64,000 bases of DNA from Streptomyces sp. NBC_01439 (GCF_036227605.1 NZ_CP109487.1:1550001-1614000); one strand, 5' to 3'; numbered from the stretch's first letter, positions 9,249 through 18,833 are shown. Notes: generated by a model from the letters alone, not told the origin. Numbers and translations are program-made.

Positions 9249-10892
9249 ATGCAGCTGCTGCAGCTGAGGCTGCCCGACTACCGCGGCCTGCGGGACTTCG
9301 CCCTCGACCTGGAGAGCGCCGTCGACAAGGGGCAGGCCATTGCCGTACTGATCGGTCCAAACGGAGGCGGGAAGTCCCGGATCCTGCAAGCGCTCGCGGA
9401 GCTCTTCGGGGCTTTCTACCGCTGCGCCCTCGGCCATTCAGGCCGTACGGACTTCGGATACGAGGTGCGCTACCGGCTCCGCGACACGACCGTCGAGATC
9501 GTGCAGCCGTCCGCCGAGGCAGATCCGGTCATGTGGGTGACGGACGCCGCCGGGTCGCGCGACGAGACACCGCGTCACGACTGGCTCCGCCACCTTCCCG
9601 ACCACGTCTTCGGGTATCAGGTGCACGGCCGGGTCCCACGGGGCTCCGAGTTCGAGCGCCACGTGCACTTCGCCGAGGCGGTGCTGGCGACGTGGCGCGA
9701 GCAGTGGACCGAGTCCTGGTTTGCCTGGCAGGACCGGCCGGAGAACGAGGAGGGGGTGTGGTCGGAGCAGCTGGAGCTGCCGATCACGTGCCCGCTGTAC
9801 GCCCCGGGATTCCTGTGCACGCCCGACTGGCTCCCCTTGGTCCTGCTCTCCCTGGCCGCCCAGTGGGCGGACGTTTTCGGCGACTACCTCAAGGAGCAGG
9901 CCAGGGTGGACGGGGTGGTGTCCGCCACGCTGCACCTGCGCGCCCCCGCGTCCGTAGGGGAAGAGCTGTCAGCCCTGCCGTACTGGGGGCTGGGCGGGCC
10001 GCCGCGCGCACTGTTCACCGAGGCGGCAGCATCAGGCCGTTTCGGACCGGTGCCGGAATCGGACCCGCTGTACAGCGCGGGCACCCCCGACGACGGGTTC
10101 ACCCTCACCATGAGCAGCCTCGAGGACGTGCTCGCCTTCCGCAACCTCTTCGACAGCGACCTGTCGATGTTCGGGCTCCTGTCCACCCTTCAGATGGCCG
10201 GCTACCTGACGGTCGAAGTGCGCGTCCGCAAGGCGGATGGCGCCGTCGTCCGGGCGGACCAACTGAGCTCTGGAGAACAGCAGATCCTCACCGTCCTCGG
10301 TCTGCTGCGGCTGCAGCGAGGCCAGGAGTCGCTCTTCCTCCTCGACGAACCCGACGCGCACTTCCACCCCGAGTGGAGTCGGCGCTGGTATTCGTCTGTC
10401 CAGAGCATGCTCGGCGATGGGCAGCGCTCGCAATTCATCGCCGCCACCCACGAGCCCCTCCTCGTCTCGAACATGCTGCGACAGCAGATCCGGTTAATCG
10501 ACACGGACGCCGACGGACGGACCACAGCGCTCGTCCCGGACACCGCCCCGCGCGGCCAGGGGGCCGGCGGGCTGCTCACCTCGGACCTATTCCGGCTCCG
10601 AAGCCAACTAGATGAACACACCCAGGACCTGATCGACACCCAGTACCGCCTCATACCGGTGGCCGAGGACGATCCCGAGGCTCGCCAGGAACTCCAGGAG
10701 GTCACCGACCAGCTCGACGGACTTGGCTTCGCCACATGGCGCCGCGATAGGGTGCTCTCTTCCTTCCTAGCGGAACTGCACCGTCGGCGCACGGAACTCG
10801 TCGAACGAGCCCGGAACGGGACTATGACGGGCGAGGAGCTCGAAGCGACCGCACGTATCCTCTTCGACGAGCGCTTCTCCCGGGGGGTCTGA
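9249..10892 (+). CDS. SMC/ABC-like ATPase, PtuA-like (Septu-type defence)
   Basis: 547 residues. Starts at ATG 9249 after GAGGGGGA, ten bases past the HsdS-M stop. All ATPase motifs are present: Walker A GPNGGGKS (36-43), signature LSSGEQ (339-344), Walker B FLLDEPD (D366, E367) and H-loop ATHEP (H401). The long insert between Walker A and the signature and the predicted role as a partner of the next gene's HNH protein match PtuA of Septu systems and the retron-associated PtuA. In those systems the ATPase forms a complex with the HNH protein and gates its nuclease activity. The family placement rests on motif order and gene pairing; an OLD/RecF-type AAA protein is the alternative. Confidence 0.85.
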   Translation: MQLLQLRLPDYRGLRDFALDLESAVDKGQAIAVLIGPNGGGKSRILQALAELFGAFYRCALGHSGRTDFGYEVRYRLRDTTVEIVQPSAEADPVMWVTDAAGSRDETPRHDWLRHLPDHVFGYQVHGRVPRGSEFERHVHFAEAVLATWREQWTESWFAWQDRPENEEGVWSEQLELPITCPLYAPGFLCTPDWLPLVLLSLAAQWADVFGDYLKEQARVDGVVSATLHLRAPASVGEELSALPYWGLGGPPRALFTEAAASGRFGPVPESDPLYSAGTPDDGFTLTMSSLEDVLAFRNLFDSDLSMFGLLSTLQMAGYLTVEVRVRKADGAVVRADQLSSGEQQILTVLGLLRLQRGQESLFLLDEPDAHFHPEWSRRWYSSVQSMLGDGQRSQFIAATHEPLLVSNMLRQQIRLIDTDADGRTTALVPDTAPRGQGAGGLLTSDLFRLRSQLDEHTQDLIDTQYRLIPVAEDDPEARQELQEVTDQLDGLGFATWRRDRVLSSFLAELHRRRTELVERARNGTMTGEELEATARILFDERFSRGV

Positions 10893-10897
10893 TCCCG

Positions 10898-12076
10898 GTG
10901 CGCCACGTGGACAACAGCGGACTCACCGCGCCGCAGAAGTGGGCGGACCGGGCCACTAAGGAACTCGCGAAGCTCCACAAGGACGCGAAGGACGCGGACA
11001 AGGAGCTCTCCTTCCGCGAGATGTGGCGGGAGGACGCGATCCGCGACCGGCTGATCGCCCTCATCGGGGAGAAATGCTGGTACTGCGAGACCAGGTTCGT
11101 CCGCTCGCCCTACCACGTAGACCACTACCGGCCGAAGTCCGTCGTCGTGGGTGAGACGGAGCGCCGCGGGTACTGGTGGCTCGCTTACGACCCTGCCAAC
11201 TACCGTCTCTCCTGCCACCACTGCAACAGCGGCGGTGCCCGCTACGGCAATCAAAGCGCCGGTCCTGGCAAGGGAGCCCGCTTCCCACTGCTTGGGCAAC
11301 GCGCATCAGAGGGCGGGAGCCTGGATGGCGAGCTACCGGTTTTGCTCGATCCCGTGGTGGCCGAGGACGCCGAACTCATGGGATTCGACAGGCAGGGCCA
11401 TGCTCGGCGGCGTCCCGAGCGGCTGTACTCCAAAGACGAACTGGCACGAGACCTCTGCCGGGTGGACGAGACCATACGCATGCTCGCGCTCAACTCCGAC
11501 CTACTCATCGAGAGCAGATCTACCCTGATCGGCAGGGTGAACGGACTCGTCCAGCTGCACCTCGCCAGCGGAGGGCACGCCGGCGCGGCGCTGTACGCCC
11601 GCACCGAGCTCGACGACCTGACCCGGACGACCGCCGAGTGGAGCGCGGCGGCCGCTGCGGCCGAACACCTGGCCCTCCTCGCCCACGACCGCTCGGGAGA
11701 CGACGCACCCCTTGAGGGAGGGGCAGGGGGCGACGTCGCCGAACACGTGGGCGACGGAACCCAGCCCCCTGCGGCCACGGCGACAGACCATCGCATTGAC
11801 CTGCGGACCCTGGTGGCCGCCTTGCCCCCCAAGGCATTCTCCGCAGGCGGGATCGCGTTGACAGGCCGGGGGAAACGGGGCCCTGCCAGAGCAACCCTGC
11901 TGGCGGACGGCACCATCATGTGCTTCCAGCGGCCCTTGGCCACGCCCACGTCCGCGGCACGGATGGCGACCGGCGACGACCAAGTGGATGGGTGGACCTT
12001 CTGGTCGTTGACGGTTTACGGCACGACCCAGACGCTCTCCGACCTGCGCGACTTCCTGCTCGCCGGGAACGGCTGA
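10898..12076 (+). CDS. HNH endonuclease, PtuB-like effector
   Basis: 392 residues; GTG start five bases after the ATPase stop, completing the operon. The HNH fold is clear: zinc pair C60-x2-C63, catalytic HVDH (73-76) with the downstream YRPK stretch, YWWLAYDPANYRLSC, and second zinc pair C106-x2-C109 followed by N110. This is the signature of the PtuB/TIGR02646-like HNH family paired with PtuA-type ATPases in Septu and in some retrons. The C-terminal half (about 180-392) is less conserved, with an acidic low-complexity patch near 265-290, and may bind the ATPase or the type I scaffold. Expected action: DNA (or tRNA) cleavage during phage infection, leading to phage restriction or abortive infection. 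Confidence 0.87.
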   Translation: MRHVDNSGLTAPQKWADRATKELAKLHKDAKDADKELSFREMWREDAIRDRLIALIGEKCWYCETRFVRSPYHVDHYRPKSVVVGETERRGYWWLAYDPANYRLSCHHCNSGGARYGNQSAGPGKGARFPLLGQRASEGGSLDGELPVLLDPVVAEDAELMGFDRQGHARRRPERLYSKDELARDLCRVDETIRMLALNSDLLIESRSTLIGRVNGLVQLHLASGGHAGAALYARTELDDLTRTTAEWSAAAAAAEHLALLAHDRSGDDAPLEGGAGGDVAEHVGDGTQPPAATATDHRIDLRTLVAALPPKAFSAGGIALTGRGKRGPARATLLADGTIMCFQRPLATPTSAARMATGDDQVDGWTFWSLTVYGTTQTLSDLRDFLLAGNG

Positions 12077-12211
12077 CGGGCACCGCTTGCCACCACGCTC
12101 TTCCATGCAGCTTGACGAACCCGACACCGTCCGAAACGAGCGATACTCATCGGAACGCACACACAGAACACGCTGAACTTACCGGGCAGTCAGGCGACGC
12201 CCGAGGAGCAG

Positions 12212-12772
12212 CCCCATACGACCGGCTCGCCCGTGAGTGCCAGGCTCTCTTCGGACCCTATGACGTCCGGACACTGGACGCCTTCTCGGCGCATGGAACG
12301 AGACGGTCCTGGTGTTCAGCACGGAGCTTCCGACCGAGGGCCCCCTCACGGTGCACGCCCTGCAGGCACGGGAAACCGGAGGCCGGCTGAACGGCGCACT
12401 GGACACCCCCGACAACCATCTCGATCAACCCGTCGATGATGAGAACGTCTACCCGGGAATCCAGCGGCCCTCCCAGGGCGACGAACCGCCAGTGCCCGAG
12501 CCAGGGTTCCACGTCCAGCCCGAGCATTATCCGTGGTTTCGGCGCGTCCTCGCCCGAACCGCCGCCGCCGGCCTGACGGCCTTCGCAGGAGACGGCAGAG
12601 CCACCGCGCAGTACCTCACCAAGAGGCAGGGCACGGCCAGTTGGAGCGGTACCGCACCGCGGTCCGCGCCCAGCGGAAGTCATGGCCCCTTCTCGGATGG
12701 GACTCGAAGTGGGACGGCCCCGTCTCCATCCATCAAGACGGCTCCGTACTCGCGATGCGCGTACTGACCTGA
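12212..12772 (+). pseudogene. Frameshifted remnant of a small conserved actinobacterial protein
   Basis: Three consecutive stretches in three different frames together read like one protein of about 185 residues. They are YDRLARECQALFGPYDVRTLD (to about 12296), then a middle part with LVFSTELPTEG, HYPWFRRVL and GLTAFAGDG (about 12296-12640), then AVRAQRKSWPLLGWDSKWDG to the stop after SVLAMRVLT (12772). Each frame is protein-like only in its own segment, which points to at least two frameshifts. I do not recognise its function and see no start codon with a good ribosome binding site. Confidence 0.55.
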
Positions 12773-12905
12773 CCCTGCCCGGGCAGGTGTGACGGTGTCG
12801 CGCCCGGGTACATTCGGGCGCGGCACCCGGCCATCGCCGCGGGCATGAGGGGGAGCGGAAGGGCTCCGATGCAGACGAGTGCTGGCAGGTCACGGGGCCC
12901 ATCAG

Positions 12906-13817
12906 TCAGGCGTCATGTCGCTCCTCGTGCCCGGCCAGCTGCACTCGTAGCCGCTCAGCCTCGGCCCGGCGCAGTCGGCGCTCCAGGACAGCGCGAGCCT
13001 GCGGCGGGATTTCGGGCTTCGGCGCCCTATTGCGTGGAACGAGCCAGCCCACGCGCTGATACGCGACAATCGCGCGAGCGTGGGGACACGTATGGCAAGA
13101 CCGTTCCGGCCTCGGACGCGGCCAGCCTGCCTCCAGCATCCGGCGGGTGTGCTCACGTTGGTGTTCGGATTGAAGCATCGGGTCTGAATCCCAGACCTGC
13201 TCGAATTCCTCGATCATCTGTTTCACCCTTGTGGCCTCGGCCAAGCGAGGCCCATCATCGGGTTTCCAGTCGAGGGTTGGCGCTACGACCTCTTCGACGT
13301 GTCCGCAGGCCAGCGTCACCTTCCAGAAGGCCGACGTGTGTGCTTCATCGTGGCGGATCACGGCCCACACGTCGTCATCAGCCCATTCGGGTGGCTCCAC
13401 CGGGTCCGCAGGAAAGCTCACCTCTTGCCGGTCTCCCCACTCAATGATGTCGCGGTAGGGGGCATCAGCTGAATCATCGTGCTGGCAGTACACCTGTCCC
13501 GGCGGCAATGCTTCACCATCCCCGAGGCCACGCCACTGCCTCTCGCTCGGCGGGGTGGAGTCGTCCGGTGTCAGCAGCTCCTTGATGCAAGCGCAATCCA
13601 GCTGAACCCGCCATCGGTAGTACCGGTCCGGGTCCGGTGCGAAGAACGGCCACAACACTGGAGGAACCCCCCTGCGGCGATCGGAATTGAATTTCTCGTA
13701 CTCGCGCAGGACGTCCGTGCGCCGCTTCGCTCGGCCGGGAAGTCGGCGCGCTACAGCGGGTGGGCGCGCAGCTACGTCAGGCTCGGCCACGTTCCAGATC
13801 CTCTCGACCAGCGACAC
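12906..13817 (-). CDS. Hypothetical protein with repeated Cys motifs
   Basis: 303 residues, GTG start at 13817 (a second GTG follows at NVAEPD), stop at 12906. Not recognised. The middle contains two similar stretches, WRVQLDCACIKELLTP and WKVTLACGHVEEVVAP, which look like an internal duplication of a small beta-hairpin with Cys/His ligands; further Cys/His clusters are VYCQHDD and CHTCPHARA. Together they suggest one or two zinc-binding modules. The C-terminus is Arg/Glu-rich and helical. It stands alone on the minus strand between the pseudogene and a long non-coding stretch. Codon usage is normal for the genome, so it is probably real, but no role can be assigned. Confidence 0.7.
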   Translation of the reverse strand: MSLVERIWNVAEPDVAARPPAVARRLPGRAKRRTDVLREYEKFNSDRRRGVPPVLWPFFAPDPDRYYRWRVQLDCACIKELLTPDDSTPPSERQWRGLGDGEALPPGQVYCQHDDSADAPYRDIIEWGDRQEVSFPADPVEPPEWADDDVWAVIRHDEAHTSAFWKVTLACGHVEEVVAPTLDWKPDDGPRLAEATRVKQMIEEFEQVWDSDPMLQSEHQREHTRRMLEAGWPRPRPERSCHTCPHARAIVAYQRVGWLVPRNRAPKPEIPPQARAVLERRLRRAEAERLRVQLAGHEERHDA

Positions 13818-15338
13818 TGCGCCGATGCTAGGAACCTTGAGATCGGAATGCTGCGGAAATAGCGCTCCCTTCCCCTGAAGGGAAGGAAGGAAGTTGCCGC
13901 CGCCTCGCTCCAGACCCTCGTCATCGAGTGGACGACTACACCCGTGTCGCCGGCGGGTAGGGCCAGACGCCGCCTCAGGGACGTCGGGCTACACCTGGCA
14001 GAAAGACCGTCAGGGGGTGCCGACCAGGCCCCTGCGCCAGCAGCATGCGCGACCGCCCGGCTGCTGTGCCTCCGTGAGCAACCCAAGGGGCTGATGCTGA
14101 CCGTTTGCTGACCAGAGCCCCGCCGCCACGCTGCTGACCTGCGGAAACGTCCAGATGTCAGACGTTGGACTTGAACAGAGTACGCAGCACTTTGGACTCC
14201 TCGAAGACGGCTCCCTGCCTGCTTTCTGCAGGTCAAGGGCGTCCTGCACTCTACACCGGCAGGCATCGGATCGGAGATCTAAAGGAAAATCCACTGCCTC
14301 GGACGAGAAGGCCGCCGCCTGCGTCTTCGCGCGAACCAGGCTGTCGTGACGCCGCCGACCAGGCGTCCAATCGGTCAGCCACTCTGGAACGCTTGGGGAC
14401 TGATGCTGATCAGATGCTGACTTACCTGATGACCCATCAGGGGGTATGGGGGGGCACAGGACGACGCGCTTCTCCTGGGAGCACCTCAGACTTCCCCACT
14501 GACCAAGTAGCCGATCGTCGCGAGGCGGGTTGAGCCCTCCACATCCGGGCCAGTTGCCGTGCTGCCACGACTCGCTTCCGCCTGGCCGAATTGCCTAGGC
14601 TCGTGGACCACTTCGCTCACCTCTTCCTCCGGTCACTCTCTCACGCACATCTGAGAAACCGCCGGCCAAGGCTTTTTGCCACAGGCTCATGAATCGCGCG
14701 CCCTCGACATGATGGGCCATCGGAATAAGGTCTAGCGAAACAGGTTGAAGGAAATCACAGATCAGCGGCCTGCAAGGCGCAAATTGGACAGGCCGCCCGA
14801 AGCGTTACGCGCAGAGTGGGCGGTATGTGCGGCGTCCTGACGCTCTTTATCCGTCCCTTGTCGCGGCAAACAGGGCGCCGAGCCGCCCAGAGAGCGATAT
14901 TGCGGAAGCAGCCGCGCAACGCGAGTGCCGCCCGAGTACGCAACCGCGACAGTGTGGACGGCCGCCCGCGCGGCTACCTGTGCAAGTTCGGGCTCTCCCG
15001 GGTCCGCACCCGCCAGCCCGGGTCCGCACCCGCCAGCAGGCCCACGCCGGGTTCCTTCCGGGAGTGACCAAGTTCTCCTTGTGATCCAAGCCGGATGACG
15101 TCGCAGCCGCGACTCGCACCCCACCGCACGGGCCCGGCAGGGTGCTTCGGCAGGAGGAGGACTTGACGGTACCCATGAGAACGGGCCGTGTTTCGACAGC
15201 ACGGGGAATGTCGGTCATTTGCAGCAGTCACACCCTGGCTGCAACCACACTCGTCCGCCTCGGCTCCAGCGGACGGCATCGCCGCGGAGGCGGTGGGCGC
15301 CAGAAGCCCTTACCCTGCCATGCGTCCCGGCCTTCCCT
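13818..15338. other. About 1.5 kb with no convincing gene
   Basis: Short open frames here lack protein-like composition and ribosome binding sites. It holds a pair of similar TGATGCTGA/TGCTGAC-containing runs (about 14087-14114 and 14395-14422), a 20-bp perfect tandem duplication (14997-15036), and a GGAGGAGG-like purine run near 15152 before ATG 15176 whose frame does not look coding. GC content is locally lower (14580-14770). I read it as the eroded edge of a genomic island; no integrase, tRNA or att site is recognised. Confidence 0.5.
14997..15036. repeat. 20-bp perfect tandem duplication
   Basis: The unit CCCGGGTCCGCACCCGCCAG occurs twice head to tail (14997-15016 and 15017-15036). It lies in non-coding DNA and looks like a replication-slippage duplication. 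Confidence 0.8.
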
Positions 15339-15588
15339 GACCGCGACGGCGGCGATCCGCAGCGTGGTCGTCTCGCGGGCCTCCCGTGCATCGTGGTCCG
15401 GGGCGGCGAACTGCCACGCCATCGCGGCTGCTGAGGAGACTTCGATGACGGAGTCCAGACCGAAGTAGATGAGCGCCGTCGAGGAGGCGATCGTCCCCTC
15501 CGTGAGGGCGACGGCCGCCTCGATGATGTTGTAGGTGATGGTCGCGGCGACCAGCAGCCGTATCCGCTCCAGCGGCGTACTCGGACAC
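15339..15588 (-). pseudogene. Truncated cation diffusion facilitator (CDF) transporter
   Basis: In one minus frame, LERIRLLVAATITYNIIEA continues into ALIYFGLDSVIEVSS and TTTLRIAAVAV. This is the N-terminal transmembrane part of an actinobacterial cation-efflux protein (family known for Zn/Co export; first two helices and the FGxDSxIEVxS region). The upstream part lacks a credible start, and after about 15339 the protein character is lost, so perhaps 80 of about 220-300 residues remain. It follows the universal stress gene on the same strand. A dead fragment. Confidence 0.65.
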
Positions 15589-15690
15589 CGCGTCGACGTA
15601 CGCTGCCCGGGCGGCGTCCCCGGCCTGCCAGGACGCGGGGCCCGGCGCCCGCCGCGCAGCCCAAGGCCGGCGACTGCAGCCGCGTGGGGC

Positions 15691-16203
15691 TCAGGAAGCC
15701 AGCTCCCTCGGGTCCAGCGGAATTCTCCAGAGGTTGCGACGGTGCACGGACTCCAGCTCGGCTTGGAGCGGGGACGGCGGGACCACCAGGACAGGGCAGG
15801 CGGCGTGGGCGAGGCAGTATCGGGCCACCGAGGGACGGACGAGTCGGCGCAGCGGGGCGCGGGACCCCGTACCGACCACGAGGAGGTCCTCCGGGTCACG
15901 TGCTACGTCCACGAGGGCCGCGCCCGGGGTCCCTCGTACCGTGAGCCCGGCGAGGGTGACACTGGGCTTCACGGCGCTGAAGGCCGTATCGAGGTACTCG
16001 CGCAGCCTTTCGACGGCGGCGGCCCGGCATTCTCCCCAAGCGGAGGGCCCGAGGCCGTTGCGGCTCCCGAGTTCATTGCCCGGTGACTGCCAGGCCAGGA
16101 CGGCCCACAGCTCCGCATCGCGCAGGCGGGCTTCCGCTGCCGCCCGGTGCAGCGCGGCCAGACTCCCCGGTGCTCCGCTCACACCGACCACGACTCTGCT
16201 CAC
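15691..16203 (-). CDS. Universal stress protein (UspA family)
   Basis: 170 residues from GTG 16203, preceded by GGAGGAGAGG. It opens with the Usp beta-strand VVVGVSGAPGSLAAL and has the C-terminal region LLVVGTGSRAPLRRLVRPSVARYCLAHAACPVLVVPP. The usual ATP-binding pattern G-2x-G-9x-G(S/T) is only partly kept (GTGSRAPLRRLVRPSV), so nucleotide binding is uncertain. Single Usp domain of usual length plus a short basic tail. It sits just downstream of a KdpD-like gene on the same strand, which itself contains a Usp domain; both fit a potassium/energy stress theme. Confidence 0.85.
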   Translation of the reverse strand: MSRVVVGVSGAPGSLAALHRAAAEARLRDAELWAVLAWQSPGNELGSRNGLGPSAWGECRAAAVERLREYLDTAFSAVKPSVTLAGLTVRGTPGAALVDVARDPEDLLVVGTGSRAPLRRLVRPSVARYCLAHAACPVLVVPPSPLQAELESVHRRNLWRIPLDPRELAS

Positions 16204-16352
16204 GGCCTCGTACCTCTCCTCCGGATCCGCCGGCTCCCATGAAAAGGCATCAGACGGTGCTGCGGTGGGGTTGCTGACGGCCTTCTAACGCGGAGATCCT
16301 CAACCATGACGGCGTACTTATACCGCCCGGCACCGGCCGCGAGTGATCGGCT

Positions 16353-18833
16353 TCACGCAGTCGTGGTCCTGGGGGCCGCTGCCGGAAGGGTGAGCTTGAC
16401 CTCGAACCCGGCGCCGGAAACGCCGGGTTCGAGCATTCCCCCCATGGTTTCCACGAGGTCGCGGGACATCCGCAGGGTCAGGCCGTGAACCGTGCGGCCC
16501 GGGCGCGTCCCCGCGGTCACGCCCTCCGCTCCGTCCGTCAGACGGATCTCCACGATGCCGGGCCGGGTTTCGGCCGTCAGCAGCGCGGTCCGGTCCGGCG
16601 GGCTGTGCCGCTGGGCCTCGGCCGCCAGCGCGGTCAGGACCCGGGTGAGGACCGCCGCGTCGGCGATCACGTCAGGGAGCTGCTCAGGCAGGCTGCAGCG
16701 GACCGTACGCCCCCCGGGGCCGAGGGCGTCGAGAACGGCGGTCAGCACTTCATCGAGGTCGAGCGGGCGCAGGTACAGATCGAGCGCTCCGGCATGCAGA
16801 CGGCTGAGGGCGTCGAGGTCCGAGACGAGCTGGACGACCTGGCGCACCGACGACCGGGCCGTGTCGAGGAGGCGGTTCTGTTCCGGGTCCACGAGGCGGT
16901 TGTGGAGGCTGATGAGGGCCTCGTCCGCGACGTGCAGCGGGCCCCGCAGGTCGCGGCTCGCGGTCAGGAGCAGTGAGGCCCGGGTGTGCTCGGCTTCGGC
17001 ACGCAGGCGGGATTCCACATCGTGCGCGACGAGCCGGCCTTGGGAGTACGCCATGCCCAACTGCGCCGCGCACACCCCGAGAACCCGCTGATCGTCGCTG
17101 CTCAGCGGGCGTCCTCGACCTGCCAACGTGAGGTCGTCACCGACAGGGCTTTCCACGTCGGCGTCGTACGGGCGCTCGGGCGGATCGGTGCCGGTGCTGG
17201 CGACAACGCACCAACGAGGCTCGGCGGGACGCGCCGTATCGCGTTCCAGCAGACTCACCGCGTCCAGACCGAAGTCCTCCCGTACCTGTTCGAGCAGGGT
17301 CGGCAGGTTCTGGCCGTGCATCATGGCGCTGGCCAGCCGGCTCAGCGCCCGTGCCTCGGCGCTCGCGCGGACGGCCTGGTACGTGCGGCGCGCGGCCGTG
17401 CCCGCGGCCGTCCCGACAAGGGCGGCCGTGACGACGTACACCACCAGCCCGAGGACGTCGGACAGGCGCTCGACGCGCAGTGAGTGGACGGGCAGCGTGA
17501 AGTAGTAGTCGGCGAGCAGTCCTGCGGCGAATGCGGCTAGCAGCGCGGGTACGAGGCCCCCGACCAAGGCGATCACGACGACGGCGAGCAGGTAGAGCAC
17601 CAGGGCGATGGCGAGGTCCACGTGCTCGCCCAGGAGGACCAGCACGGCGGTCAGGCCCGGGAGCGTGATCGCCGCGAGCAGCATCGCCGTCCAGAAGCGC
17701 CGGGGGCCGGTTGCACGGCTCGGGTGCGGTAGCCGCAGGGCGGAGGACTCCCCGGCGGCGTGCTCGTGGGTGATCACGAGTACGTCGATGGGGCCGGACC
17801 GCCGGATCGTCCGGTGCCCCACACTGCCCTGCAGGAACGTGGACAGCCTGCCGCGACGGCTGGCGCCCAGCACGATCTGCGTGACGTTCTCGGCCTCCGC
17901 GAACTGGAGCAGCGCCTCCGGGATGTCATCGCCGGTGCTCTGGTGGTAGCTGCCGCCCAGCGACTCCACCAGGGCCCGCTGGGCGGCGAGGCCGGCCGGA
18001 TCCCCATGAGTGAGGCCGTCGCTCGGTACCACGTGCAGGGCCAGCAGCTCACTGCCGGGGACTCGGGCGCTGATCCGGGCGGCGCGGCGGATGAGGGTGT
18101 CGCCCTCGGGCCCGCCGGTGAGGGCGACCATGATGCGCTCGCGGGTCTCCCAGGGAGTCGTGATGCCGTGCTCGGCCCGGTAGCGCTGCAGGCCTTCCTC
18201 GACGCGGTCGGCGAGCCAGAGCAGGGCGAGTTCCCGCAGTGCGGTGAGGTTGCCGACGCGAAAGTAGTGGGTGAGGGCGGCCTCGATGCGGTCCGAGGGA
18301 TAGATCTCGCCGTGCAGCATGCGTCGGCGCAGCAGCTCGGGCGGCAGGTCCACCAGTTCGATCTGGTCCGCGCGGCGTGCCACCTCGTCGGGCAGGGTCT
18401 CGCGCTGCGGCACCCCGGTGATCTGCCGGACCACGTCGCCCAGGGACTCCAGGTGCTGGACGTTGAGCGTGGTGACGACGTCGATCCCCGCGTCCAGGAG
18501 TTCCTCGACGTCCTGCCATCGCTTGGCATGACGGGAGCCGGGCACATTGGTGTGGGCCAGTTCGTCGACCAGAGCGACCTGCGGACGACGGGCGAGCACC
18601 CTGTCCAGATCCATCTCCGTGAAGGCCGCCCCGCGGTACTCCATGGTCCGCCGGGGAACCGTCTCCAGCCCCTCGGCGAGGGCTGCGGTGGGCCGTCGCC
18701 CGTGCGGCTCGACGAAGCCGACGACCACCTCGGCTCCGACCGCGGCCATCCGCTGCCCCTCCTGGAGCATGGCGTACGTCTTCCCCACCCCCGGGGCCGC
18801 CCCGAGGTAGATCCTCAATCGCCCACGCACCAT
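16353..18833 (-). CDS. KdpD-like sensor with degenerate kinase core (pseudokinase)
   Basis: 826 residues with full KdpD architecture: KdpD N-domain with Walker A GAAPGVGKT and the DELAHTNVPGSRHAKRW signature, a Usp domain (about 230-360), four membrane helices (DUF4118, about 385-500), GAF, and HisKA/HATPase-like regions. The H-box, normally SHDLRTPL, reads SRDLRGPL: Arg627 replaces the phospho-acceptor His. The N-box Asn is lost (LAAEAQRHSP) and the G1 box reads DGAEG. It therefore cannot autophosphorylate in the normal way and may work as a sensor/adaptor or by binding the true KdpD. No response regulator is adjacent; the cognate kdpED pair lies 17 kb away. ATG 18833 start. Confidence 0.9.
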   Translation of the reverse strand: MVRGRLRIYLGAAPGVGKTYAMLQEGQRMAAVGAEVVVGFVEPHGRRPTAALAEGLETVPRRTMEYRGAAFTEMDLDRVLARRPQVALVDELAHTNVPGSRHAKRWQDVEELLDAGIDVVTTLNVQHLESLGDVVRQITGVPQRETLPDEVARRADQIELVDLPPELLRRRMLHGEIYPSDRIEAALTHYFRVGNLTALRELALLWLADRVEEGLQRYRAEHGITTPWETRERIMVALTGGPEGDTLIRRAARISARVPGSELLALHVVPSDGLTHGDPAGLAAQRALVESLGGSYHQSTGDDIPEALLQFAEAENVTQIVLGASRRGRLSTFLQGSVGHRTIRRSGPIDVLVITHEHAAGESSALRLPHPSRATGPRRFWTAMLLAAITLPGLTAVLVLLGEHVDLAIALVLYLLAVVVIALVGGLVPALLAAFAAGLLADYYFTLPVHSLRVERLSDVLGLVVYVVTAALVGTAAGTAARRTYQAVRASAEARALSRLASAMMHGQNLPTLLEQVREDFGLDAVSLLERDTARPAEPRWCVVASTGTDPPERPYDADVESPVGDDLTLAGRGRPLSSDDQRVLGVCAAQLGMAYSQGRLVAHDVESRLRAEAEHTRASLLLTASRDLRGPLHVADEALISLHNRLVDPEQNRLLDTARSSVRQVVQLVSDLDALSRLHAGALDLYLRPLDLDEVLTAVLDALGPGGRTVRCSLPEQLPDVIADAAVLTRVLTALAAEAQRHSPPDRTALLTAETRPGIVEIRLTDGAEGVTAGTRPGRTVHGLTLRMSRDLVETMGGMLEPGVSGAGFEVKLTLPAAAPRTTTA

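Noticed and set aside
15176..15468. Frame after a GGAGGAGG-like run near 15152
   Set aside because: The sequence behind ATG 15176 has no protein-like character and overlaps the antisense CDF remnant.
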